Shown: one piece after another, positions 16,812 through 24,461 of the stretch | How the letters are laid out: the number at the start of each line of letters is the position of its first letter | Position numbering within the stretch: the stretch's first letter is position 1 | Source of the DNA: Martinezella tropici | GTDB lineage: Bacteria; Pseudomonadota; Alphaproteobacteria; Rhizobiales; Rhizobiaceae | Length of the DNA stretch: 64,000 nucleotides | NCBI GenBank assembly: GCA_000799755.1 | Contig: JUHI01000009.1 | Span: 202,337 to 266,336 of the forward strand | Direction: 5' to 3' | Notes under the pieces: model-generated | The model's input: only the letters and a program-made list of their open reading frames with translations | Told to the model about the DNA's origin: nothing | The model's database searches: none | Program-made: the position numbers and the translations under genes

Positions 16812-18093
16812 AGATCGTGTCGACATGCTTGGTGTGATAGCCAAGGTCGAACTTCTCGCGGATGTCCTCTTCGGAAAGCGCCGCGCGCACCTCCTGGTCG
16901 GCCAGCAATTCCTCGAGGAAGTCCTTGCCTTCCTCCCAGACCTTCATGGCGTTGCGCTGAACCAGACGGTAGGAATCCTCGCGGGACACGCCGGCCTGGG
17001 TCAGCGCTAGCAGCACGCGCTGCGAATGAACAAGTCCACGGAACTTGTTCAGATTCTTCATCATATTGTCCGGGTAGACGAGAAGCTTGTCGATGACGCT
17101 TGTCATGCGGGCCAGCGCGAAATCCAGCGTGACGGTCGCGTCCGGGCCGATCATGCGCTCGACGGAGGAGTGCGAGATATCGCGTTCGTGCCAGAGCGCC
17201 ACGTTTTCCATTGCCGGGATGGAGTAGGAGCGGACCATGCGGGCAAGACCCGTCAGGTTTTCGGTCAGCACCGGATTGCGCTTGTGCGGCATGGCCGACG
17301 AGCCCTTCTGGCCCGGCGAGAAATATTCCTCCGCTTCCAGAACTTCGGTGCGTTGCAGATGGCGGATCTCGGTAGCGAGACGTTCGATCGAGGAGGCGAC
17401 GACGCCGAGGGTCGCAAAGAACATGGCGTGACGGTCGCGCGGGATGACCTGCGTGGAGACTGGCTCCGGCTTGAGGCCGAGGGCGGCCGCGACATGTTCC
17501 TCGACGCGCGGGTCGATGTTGGCGAAGGTACCGACGGCGCCGGAGATGGCGCAGGTGGCAACTTCCTCGCGGGCTGCGATCAGGCGCTGCTTGCAGCGCT
17601 CGAATTCGGCATAGGCAAGAGCGAGCTTGACGCCGAAGGTGGTAGGTTCGGCATGGATGCCATGCGAGCGGCCGATGGTGACGGTGTCCTTGTGCTCGAA
17701 GGCACGGCGCTTCAATGCTTCCAGCAGCTTGTCGATATCGGCGAGCAGCAGGTCGCTGGCGCGCACGAGCTGGACGTTGAAGCAGGTGTCGAGAACGTCG
17801 GACGAGGTCATGCCCTGGTGGACGAAGCGGGCGTCCGGTCCGACGATTTCGGCGAGATGCGTCAGGAAGGCGATGACGTCGTGCTTGGTGACGGCTTCGA
17901 TCTCGTCGATGCGCGCGACGTCGAACGTGGCCTTGCCGCCCTTTTCCCAGATGGTGTCGGCCGCCGACTTCGGGATAACGCCGAGAGCTGCGAGCGCGTC
18001 ACAGGCATGGGCCTCGATCTCGAACCAGATGCGGAACTTGGTTTCGGGCGACCAGATGGCGACCATTTCCGGTCGGGAGTAGCGCGGGATCAT
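16792..18093 (-). CDS. purB: Adenylosuccinate lyase
   Basis: A 433-residue fumarase/aspartase-superfamily enzyme. It cleaves SAICAR to AICAR and adenylosuccinate to AMP, two steps of purine synthesis. The signature loop is SSAMPHKRNPV (about residue 262), and GRSHGIHAEPTT carries the catalytic His. The start MIPRYSRPEMVAIWS at 18093 is normal; a longer frame begins at 18165. It is on the same strand as purC but separated from it by three unrelated genes. Confidence 0.97.
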   Translation of the reverse strand: MIPRYSRPEMVAIWSPETKFRIWFEIEAHACDALAALGVIPKSAADTIWEKGGKATFDVARIDEIEAVTKHDVIAFLTHLAEIVGPDARFVHQGMTSSDVLDTCFNVQLVRASDLLLADIDKLLEALKRRAFEHKDTVTIGRSHGIHAEPTTFGVKLALAYAEFERCKQRLIAAREEVATCAISGAVGTFANIDPRVEEHVAAALGLKPEPVSTQVIPRDRHAMFFATLGVVASSIERLATEIRHLQRTEVLEAEEYFSPGQKGSSAMPHKRNPVLTENLTGLARMVRSYSIPAMENVALWHERDISHSSVERMIGPDATVTLDFALARMTSVIDKLLVYPDNMMKNLNKFRGLVHSQRVLLALTQAGVSREDSYRLVQRNAMKVWEEGKDFLEELLADQEVRAALSEEDIREKFDLGYHTKHVDTIFKRVFG

Positions 18094-18196
18094 AGGCTCA
18101 AAGCTTTCTTGGCTGGCGGAAAGGGAGAACTCGGCGCCCCCATAACAAAGACGGGCGGCAATCACAATCTTTGTTGGACCAATCTCTCACGCGCCT

Positions 18197-18718
18197 TCAG
18201 GGCGCGCGTCTTGCAAGATAGGCCGAAACGGCGATCAGGCAAAGCAGGCCGAGCGGCAAAAACAGGGTGAGGCCGAGGATGGCGAACTGGTAGACGGCGC
18301 TCGCGCCGGTGAAGAGAAACTGGAAGATCCAGATGAGCGAGCCGAACGGCGCATGCCAGCGTGAATAGAACCAGCGATAGTCCATGGCGAACAGGAAGGC
18401 CGTTATGGCGGCAGTGCCGATGGAGAGCGCCAGAAAGAAGGCGGCGAAACGCGCGCTGGTCGGTCGGTGGCGGGCAAAGCGCCTGGCAAGGGGCACAAGG
18501 ATGGGCCAGGAAAGGGCTCCGCCGAAGAAGTAGACGAGCGTGAGGGCGGTAATGTGGCTGCTCAGCAGGCCGTTGCGCAGATAGAGGGCTGCAAGCGCCG
18601 ACGCGGCCATCGCGACTCCCCAGCCGATTGCACCGGCGGCGGCTTTAAGGCAATGCGATGCGACGGTTCGTATCCGGCTCGTCGCATCCAGATTACTGGT
18701 CGGATTAGTTTGATCCAA
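18197..18718 (-). CDS. Hypothetical integral membrane protein
   Basis: A 173-residue protein with four predicted membrane segments and short basic loops (ARRFARHRP); the family is not recognised. It lies immediately downstream of rpe. The likely start is a TTG at 18718, which overlaps the rpe stop by 14 bases and has a GAGG six bases upstream; the longer frame from 18895 runs antiparallel in codon use through rpe and is not credible. Overlap with rpe suggests translational coupling, but no shared function is evident. Confidence 0.65.
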   Translation of the reverse strand: MDQTNPTSNLDATSRIRTVASHCLKAAAGAIGWGVAMAASALAALYLRNGLLSSHITALTLVYFFGGALSWPILVPLARRFARHRPTSARFAAFFLALSIGTAAITAFLFAMDYRWFYSRWHAPFGSLIWIFQFLFTGASAVYQFAILGLTLFLPLGLLCLIAVSAYLARRAP

Positions 18719-19391
18719 CGCGGCCTCGTTCGGCGGCGGCCCTGAGATCGCCGATGGTCTGGCGATAGGCTTCGACCGATTCGCCCTTGAAGATGGCGGA
18801 GCCCGCAACAAGGACGTTGGCGCCGGAAGCGGTGATGATAGGGGCGGTATCGATGGATACACCGCCGTCGACCTCAAGCTCGATCGGCCTGTCACCGATC
18901 ATGGACTTGGCGTTGCGGATCTTGTCAGCCATGGCCGGAATGAACTTCTGGCCGCCGAAACCCGGATTGACGGACATGATCAGGATCAGGTCGATATCGT
19001 CGAGCACGTTTTCCAGGATGGAAAGCGGCGTTGCCGGATTGAGGGTGACGCCGACCTTCTTGCCGAGATGACGGATCGTCTGCAGCGAGCGATGCAGATG
19101 CACGCCGGCTTCGGCATGGACCGTGATGCGGTCGCAGCCGGCCTTGGCGAAGGCTTCCAGATAGGGATCGGCCGGGGAGATCATCAGATGGCAGTCGAAC
19201 GTCGCAGTCGTATAGGGCCGCAGCGCCTTGATGACATCGGCGCCGAAGGAGATGTTCGGCACGAAATGGCCGTCCATGACGTCAAGGTGAATCCAGTCGG
19301 CTCCGGCTTCGGTCACATCCTTGACTTCCTGCCCAAGTTTGGCGAAGTCGGCGGCGAGAATGGAAGGGGCAATTCGGATCGGCAAGGTCAT
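18705..19391 (-). CDS. rpe: Ribulose-phosphate 3-epimerase
   Basis: A 228-residue TIM-barrel enzyme that interconverts ribulose-5-phosphate and xylulose-5-phosphate. It shows IAPSILAADFAKLG at the start, the metal-binding HLDVMDGHFVPN with DCHLM, the MSVNPGFGGQKF loop, and the final EVDGGV strand. Length and N-terminus are normal. The membrane-protein gene at 18197-18718 overlaps its end. Confidence 0.97.
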   Translation of the reverse strand: MTLPIRIAPSILAADFAKLGQEVKDVTEAGADWIHLDVMDGHFVPNISFGADVIKALRPYTTATFDCHLMISPADPYLEAFAKAGCDRITVHAEAGVHLHRSLQTIRHLGKKVGVTLNPATPLSILENVLDDIDLILIMSVNPGFGGQKFIPAMADKIRNAKSMIGDRPIELEVDGGVSIDTAPIITASGANVLVAGSAIFKGESVEAYRQTIGDLRAAAERGRVGSN

Positions 19392-19471
19392 GGCTAACTG
19401 AGCTCCAACTTATTTTTCGCGTCTGGATTAGCACCGCTGTCGCGGGCAAACAACCGCCCGAGCGGACCGCC

Positions 19472-20554
19472 TCAATTCGACGACGTCGCTACCGGTACGA
19501 AGCCATTGCCGCGCCATTCCAGCAGCCGATAGGGGTTCTCGGTCAATTCGTGGTTCTGTCCGAATGAGATCGGGCCGATTGCGGTCTGGAATGTCGTGCC
19601 GATGAGCTTGTCGGCAACGGGCCTGTTATCCGCCTTGGCGCTTTCCGCCGCCTGGCTGGCGATCTGAGCGGCGGCTGCGGCCGGCAGGATATATCCGTCC
19701 GGTTCGACGCCGCCGGCGCGCATGGCCTGAACGGTCTGCTGTGCCGCCGGCAGGCTTGCATAGTCGGGCAGCGCGATCGCCTGCACGCCGTCCAGCAACG
19801 GAACGGGCGTATCGGCAGCGCGCATGGCATCGCCGCCCATCAGCACCAGCGGGATGTTCTCGCTCTTGGCGTCGCGGGCGATCACGGCGACATCGCTGCG
19901 GTCGCCGCCGACGAAGACGCGGGTTGCTCCCGCTTTCTTCAGGCGGCGCACGAGCGCGATCTGTTGATCCTGCCCGGGGCGGTAGGTGTCGGTGAAGACC
20001 GGCTTCAGGCCCTTTTCCTCGAGCGCGCTTCGAATCGCGCCAACCAGTTCGCGGCCGTGGATGGTGCCGTCGTCGATCAGCGCCATCGGCTCTGACGCCC
20101 AGTTTTTCAGGATGGTGGCGATCGCCATGGAGGCCTCGGCGGCGTCGACCGGCGCCAGCCGAAACAGCGGCCAGCCATTCTTCAGAGCGTCTTCCATGAG
20201 GATGCGCGAGCGCACCGAAACCGTGATGACAGGGATGCCTGCATCCTTGAGGCGCGGCAGCGCGCCTTCCAGGGTCTCGGTGCAGAGAAAGCCGATTGCG
20301 ACCTGTGCCTTGGCGGCAACCAGGGCTTCGGCGGCGGCCCGCCCGCCATCCTCCGTGCAGGGTTCGTTGACGACGGTCGCCGTATCCTTCTGTGCCTGGA
20401 TCGCGAAGTTCGCTCCGGTGGTGATTTCGGCGCCGAGCGTCGCGAAATTACCGTCCTGCGGCGCCACGACGCCGATGTTAATTCCTGCGGCATGGCTGCT
20501 GCCCGCCGCCGAAAGCAGCGCAAACAGGAGCGGAAGGCGACGCAGAACGTTCAT
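19472..20554 (-). CDS. Periplasmic binding protein, branched-chain amino acid (LivJ/K) type
   Basis: A 360-residue secreted protein with a signal peptide (about 1-22, ending SSHA). The fold is type I periplasmic binding protein (Peripla_BP_6), seen in IGVVAPQDGNFATLGAEITTG and LIDDGTIHGRELVGAIRSAL. No ABC permease or ATPase genes are next to it, so it is an orphan binding protein; the ligand could be an amino acid or amide but cannot be read from sequence. It is divergent from the flavin reductase operon. Confidence 0.85.
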   Translation of the reverse strand: MNVLRRLPLLFALLSAAGSSHAAGINIGVVAPQDGNFATLGAEITTGANFAIQAQKDTATVVNEPCTEDGGRAAAEALVAAKAQVAIGFLCTETLEGALPRLKDAGIPVITVSVRSRILMEDALKNGWPLFRLAPVDAAEASMAIATILKNWASEPMALIDDGTIHGRELVGAIRSALEEKGLKPVFTDTYRPGQDQQIALVRRLKKAGATRVFVGGDRSDVAVIARDAKSENIPLVLMGGDAMRAADTPVPLLDGVQAIALPDYASLPAAQQTVQAMRAGGVEPDGYILPAAAAAQIASQAAESAKADNRPVADKLIGTTFQTAIGPISFGQNHELTENPYRLLEWRGNGFVPVATSSN

Positions 20555-20722
20555 CGATGGAGTATCCCGGACAATTTTTCTGCCCTATTTATCCGTCTCC
20601 AGGGCATCGTCAAAGAAAAAGCAGCAAAATCGCTCTGTTTTCAATAATGCTATTGTAGAAAAGCTAACACCTGACCGTCATATAGAATGACAGGCAAGCA
20701 CGACTCAACAAAGGAGATGGTG

Positions 20723-21217
20723 GTGCTAGACAGGCAACGTATGGACCCGGCGCTTTATCGCGATGCCATGAGCCGCTATGCTGGCCATGTGCAGCTGGTG
20801 ACGACGGCGCTCGGTGCGGAGCGGCGCGGCGTGACGATCACGGCCGCATGCTCGGTGTCGGATAGCCCCGCGACGGTTCTGATCTGCCTGAACAACAGCA
20901 ACGCCAAGAACGAGATCTTTTTCAAAAGCGGCATTTTCGCCCTGAATACGCTCGGTGCGGATCACCAGTCGCTGGCCGACGCCTTTTCCGGTAAGACGCA
21001 GCTGACTGTCGACGAACGCTTCGCTGCCGGCAAGTTCGAGACTCTGGTGACAGGCGCGCCTGTTTTGAGCGATGCGCTTGCCGCCTTCGACTGCCGCGTG
21101 CTGGAAATCAAGCAGGCGTCCACGCACAACATCATCTTCGGCGAGGTGATGGCCATACGTTACAGCGAGCCGAAGCCGGCATTGCTCTATATGAACCGGG
21201 GTTATCACGCGCTATAA
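20723..21217 (+). CDS. Flavin reductase family protein (FMN-binding, HpaC/RutF-like)
   Basis: A 164-residue FMN-binding split-barrel protein. The core RRGVTITAACSVSDSPATVL, GIFALNTLGADHQSLADAFSG and a FDCRVLEIKQASTHNIIFGEV segment fit NAD(P)H:flavin oxidoreductases that feed reduced flavin to a monooxygenase. It is the first gene of a tight operon with MoxR, CoxE and XdhC-like genes, so it may be part of molybdoenzyme maturation. AAGGAG at 20711-20716 points to the GTG at 20723 as start; an ATG at 20717 is too close to it, and an ATG at 20687 lacks a ribosome-binding site. Confidence 0.88.
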   Translation: MLDRQRMDPALYRDAMSRYAGHVQLVTTALGAERRGVTITAACSVSDSPATVLICLNNSNAKNEIFFKSGIFALNTLGADHQSLADAFSGKTQLTVDERFAAGKFETLVTGAPVLSDALAAFDCRVLEIKQASTHNIIFGEVMAIRYSEPKPALLYMNRGYHAL

Positions 21218-21236
21218 CCCCTGCAAGGGAGTTATC

Positions 21237-22166
21237 ATGGCGGATCAGACATTACCTTCGTTGCCGGGTTCGATCGATGAGACGATGGCGCTGCTCGGCG
21301 CTCATGACTACCTGGCCGGCCGGGCTCTCGGCACAGTCCTGTTTCTCGCATTGAAGATGAAGCGGCCGCTCTTTCTCGAAGGCGAGGCCGGCGTCGGCAA
21401 GACAGAGATCGCCAAGGTCCTGTCGAAGGCGCTCGACCGGCCGCTGATCCGCCTGCAATGCTATGAAGGGCTGGATGTTTCCTCGGCCGTCTATGAATGG
21501 AACTATCCGGCGCAGATGCTGGAAATCCGTCTCGCTGAGGCATCGGGCCTTACCGACCGGGATCGCATCGAGGCCGATATCTTTTCCGAGCGCTATCTGA
21601 TCCGCCGGCCGGTGCTGCAGGCGCTATCTGCTGTCGGCGGGCGCGCGCCTGTGTTCCTGATCGACGAGCTGGACCGCACCGATGAGGCTTTCGAGGCATT
21701 CCTTCTGGAAGTATTGTCCGATTTTCAGGTGACGGTGCCGGAACTAGGCACCATCCGAGCGGCGGAACCACCCATCGTCATCATCACCACCAACCGCACG
21801 CGCGAGGTGCATGACGCCCTGAAGCGACGTTGCCTCTATCACTGGGTCGATTATCCGCAGGCCGAGCAGGAGCTGGAAATCATCCGCCGCAAGGTGCCAG
21901 GCTGCAACCAAGCACTGTCGCGCCAGATCGTTGCCTATGTGCAGAAGCTGCGGACGCTCGATCTCTTCAAGAATCCGGGCGTTGCCGAGACGATCGACTG
22001 GGCGACCGCCTTGACCGAACTCGACCAGCTGGCGCTCGATCCTGACACAATTTCAGACACTTTGGGCACATTGTTGAAATACCAGGATGATATCGCTCGC
22101 ATCCAGGGCGCCGAGGGCAGGCGCGTTCTTGATGACGTGAAATCGGAGCTGCTCGCAGCAGGTTAA
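21237..22166 (+). CDS. MoxR family AAA+ ATPase (CoxD-like)
   Basis: A 309-residue AAA+ ATPase. Walker A is GEAGVGKTEIAK (about residue 47), Walker B VFLIDELDRTDE, with sensor 1 IITTNRTREVHDALKRRC. MoxR/CoxD ATPases act as chaperones with a VWA partner; in Oligotropha CoxD helps build the [CuSMoO2] active site of CO dehydrogenase. The VWA partner gene follows after 3 bases. A good ribosome-binding site (AAGGGAG) precedes the ATG. Confidence 0.93.
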   Translation: MADQTLPSLPGSIDETMALLGAHDYLAGRALGTVLFLALKMKRPLFLEGEAGVGKTEIAKVLSKALDRPLIRLQCYEGLDVSSAVYEWNYPAQMLEIRLAEASGLTDRDRIEADIFSERYLIRRPVLQALSAVGGRAPVFLIDELDRTDEAFEAFLLEVLSDFQVTVPELGTIRAAEPPIVIITTNRTREVHDALKRRCLYHWVDYPQAEQELEIIRRKVPGCNQALSRQIVAYVQKLRTLDLFKNPGVAETIDWATALTELDQLALDPDTISDTLGTLLKYQDDIARIQGAEGRRVLDDVKSELLAAG

Positions 22167-22169
22167 GCC

Positions 22170-23417
22170 ATGGAACCGGGTGGGCATGATGGGATCGTCG
22201 TTGCACCGTCACCAGCCAGTGACGGGCGCCTTGCCGATAATATCGTGCTGTTCGGTCGGGCCCTGCGCAAGGCTGGTCTGAAGATCGGCCCGGGCGCTAT
22301 CGCCGATGCCATCGAAGCGGTCAGGGCCATCGGCATCGGTTCACGCGAAGAATTTCACGCCGCCCTCTGTTCCGTCTTTGTCAAGCGGCATGAGGATCTC
22401 GCGGTTTTCGACGAGGCATTCCGGCTGTTCTGGCGCTCTCGCGATCTGGTCGCCAAAATGATCGCGATGATGTCGCCGGTTGCGCCCGATCATCGCGAGA
22501 AGGAAAAGCCGAAGCCGGGTGAGAGCCGGGCAAGCGATGCGCTGCTGAATGACCGCAGCGACCGACGTCCGCAACGCGAGACGCCCGACCTTGAAATCGA
22601 TGCACGATTTACGAGTTCCGGCAGCGAGGTTCTGCGCCACTTGGATTTCGCGCAGATGTCGGCGGCGGAAGTTACGCTCGCCAAAAGGGAGCTCGAAAAG
22701 CTGCGACTGCCGCTGGATCGCGTGCGCACGCGCCGCTTCGCGCCGTCGCGCACGTCGGCCAAAATCGATCCGCGCGCGACGATGCGCTCGGCCCTGCGCA
22801 CTGGCGGAGCGCTGATCCTGCCGCGTTTTCGACGGCCGAAGGAGATACAGCCGCCGCTGGTTGTGCTCGCCGATATCTCCGGCTCGATGAGCCAATATAC
22901 GCGTATCTTCCTGCATTTCCTGCATGTGCTGACCGAGCGACGGCGGCGCGTGCATACGTTTCTGTTCGGGACGCGGCTGACCAATGTCACCAGGGCGATG
23001 CGCCACAAGGACCCGGATCAGGCGCTGGACGAGTGCGCGGCGGCGGTGCGCGACTGGTCCGGAGGGACCAGGATCGGCGAAACGTTGAAGGAGTTCAACC
23101 TGATCTGGGCGCGACGGGTGCTGGGACAGGGCGCGATCGTACTGTTGATTACCGATGGGCTGGAGCGCGAAGGCGTGGAATTGCTCGGGCAAGAGATGGA
23201 TCGGCTGCATCGCTCCTGCCGGCGGCTCATATGGCTCAATCCGCTACTACGCTTCGAGGGTTTCGAAGCGCGTGCCCGCGGTGTAAAAGCAATGCTCCCG
23301 CATGTTGACGAATTCCGTCCCGTTCACAATCTATTATCTCTAGCCGATCTCGTATCGGCTCTCACCGCCGGCCGCGCGGGCGCTTATGATCCGCGCCGGT
23401 TTCTCGGCAAGCAATGA
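22170..23417 (+). CDS. VWA domain-containing CoxE-like protein
   Basis: A 415-residue CoxE-family protein. The N-terminal half has helical segments (RLADNIVLFGRALRKAGLKI) typical of the family and a charged linker (about 105-150). The C-terminal von Willebrand A domain (about 225-400) has a complete MIDAS: DISGSMS, the Thr in SGGTRIGE, and Asp in LLITDGLER. It probably works with the MoxR ATPase encoded 3 bases upstream on a metalloenzyme client. The client gene is not in the window. Confidence 0.92.
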   Translation: MEPGGHDGIVVAPSPASDGRLADNIVLFGRALRKAGLKIGPGAIADAIEAVRAIGIGSREEFHAALCSVFVKRHEDLAVFDEAFRLFWRSRDLVAKMIAMMSPVAPDHREKEKPKPGESRASDALLNDRSDRRPQRETPDLEIDARFTSSGSEVLRHLDFAQMSAAEVTLAKRELEKLRLPLDRVRTRRFAPSRTSAKIDPRATMRSALRTGGALILPRFRRPKEIQPPLVVLADISGSMSQYTRIFLHFLHVLTERRRRVHTFLFGTRLTNVTRAMRHKDPDQALDECAAAVRDWSGGTRIGETLKEFNLIWARRVLGQGAIVLLITDGLEREGVELLGQEMDRLHRSCRRLIWLNPLLRFEGFEARARGVKAMLPHVDEFRPVHNLLSLADLVSALTAGRAGAYDPRRFLGKQ

Positions 23418-23424
23418 GGCTCCG

Positions 23425-23754
23425 ATGTCAGATATATCCGAAAGTCTGGACCCGCTTGTTATCGCGGAGGAATGGGTGTCGGCAGGCCGCAATGTGGCCA
23501 TGGCGACCGTCGTCGACACTTGGGGTTCGGCACCACGCCCGTCGGGCAGCCATCTGGTGATCGACGGTGAAGGCAATTTCCATGGTTCGGTTTCCGGCGG
23601 CTGCGTCGAAGGCGCTGTCATCACCGAGGCGCTTGACGTAATAGAAACGGGCAAGTCGCGCATGCTCGAATTCGGCGTTGCCGATGAGACCGCGTGGCGC
23701 GTTGGGCTCTCATGCGGCGGCCGCATCCGCGTCTATGTCGAAAGGCTTGCCTGA
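23425..23754 (+). CDS. XdhC family protein, N-terminal domain only
   Basis: A 109-residue protein that corresponds to the XdhC_CoxI domain. It has the signature TWGSAPRPSGSHLVI and VSGGCVEGAVI with the conserved Cys, and ends with GLSCGGRIRVYVERL. XdhC proteins bind molybdenum cofactor, help sulfurate it, and insert it into xanthine dehydrogenase-type enzymes. The Rossmann half usually fused to this domain is encoded by the next gene, whose ATG overlaps this stop (TGATG), so the pair should be made together. The start at 23425 follows the VWA stop by 7 bases. Confidence 0.9.
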   Translation: MSDISESLDPLVIAEEWVSAGRNVAMATVVDTWGSAPRPSGSHLVIDGEGNFHGSVSGGCVEGAVITEALDVIETGKSRMLEFGVADETAWRVGLSCGGRIRVYVERLA

Positions 23755-24461
23755 TGGACCGTCAGATATTGGCGCGGCTGAACGACATGCGGCGCAAGAG
23801 ACGGGCAGCGATCCTCGTCACCGACCTCTCCGGCGGCCCGGACAGGCTGATCGTCGAAGGCGATGCCCTGGAAGGTGCTCTGGCCGAGGCTGCGGCATCC
23901 GCATTTCGCTCCGGCAAGTCCGCGGCGCTTGAAATCGAGGGGCAGAGCCTGTTCTTCAACGTGCATCTGCCGCCGCCGCGCATCGTCGTCATCGGCGCCG
24001 TGCATATCAGCCAGGTTCTCGCACGCATGGCCGCATTAGCAGGCTTCGACGTGACGATCATTGATCCGCGCACCGCCTTTGCAACGCCGGAGCGTTTTGA
24101 GGGCATCGATTTGATTGCCGACTGGCCCGTGGATGCGCTAAGGGAGCGGCCGCTCGACAGCTATATGGCGCTGGTCGCCGTAACCCATGATCCCAAGATA
24201 GACGACGAGCCGATCGTGCAGGCGCTGAAGACGGGCTGTTTCTACGTAGGCGCGCTCGGCAGCCGCAAGACCCATGCGGGTCGTCTGGAGCGTTTGAAGC
24301 GCGAGGGTCTCTCCGAGGCCGATCTTGGCCGCATTCACGCGCCAATCGGGCTGCCGATTGGTGCCGCAAGCCCGGCGGAAATCGCGGTTGCCATCTTGGC
24401 TGAAATCATCGGCTCGCTGCGAGGGCGTGACGTGTCGTCACCCAAGGGCGCGCAGCCATGA
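23754..24461 (+). CDS. XdhC family protein, Rossmann domain
   Basis: A 235-residue protein. About residues 1-70 contain a divergent helical/strand segment, then a Rossmann fold (RIVVIGAVHISQVLARMAAL) and the C-terminal XdhC elements ALVAVTHDPKIDDEP, GCFYVGALGSRKTHAGR and IHAPIGLPIGAASPAEIAVAI. This is the C-terminal portion of an XdhC chaperone, expected to act with the separate N-terminal protein from the preceding gene. It overlaps both neighbours by 1 and 4 bases. Confidence 0.92.
   Translation: MDRQILARLNDMRRKRRAAILVTDLSGGPDRLIVEGDALEGALAEAAASAFRSGKSAALEIEGQSLFFNVHLPPPRIVVIGAVHISQVLARMAALAGFDVTIIDPRTAFATPERFEGIDLIADWPVDALRERPLDSYMALVAVTHDPKIDDEPIVQALKTGCFYVGALGSRKTHAGRLERLKREGLSEADLGRIHAPIGLPIGAASPAEIAVAILAEIIGSLRGRDVSSPKGAQP

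Noticed and set aside
18719..18895. Upstream extension of the 18197 membrane-protein gene
   Set aside because: The added residues lie out of frame within rpe and are Pro/Ser-rich without hydrophobic or domain character; a TTG with good ribosome-binding site exists at 18718.
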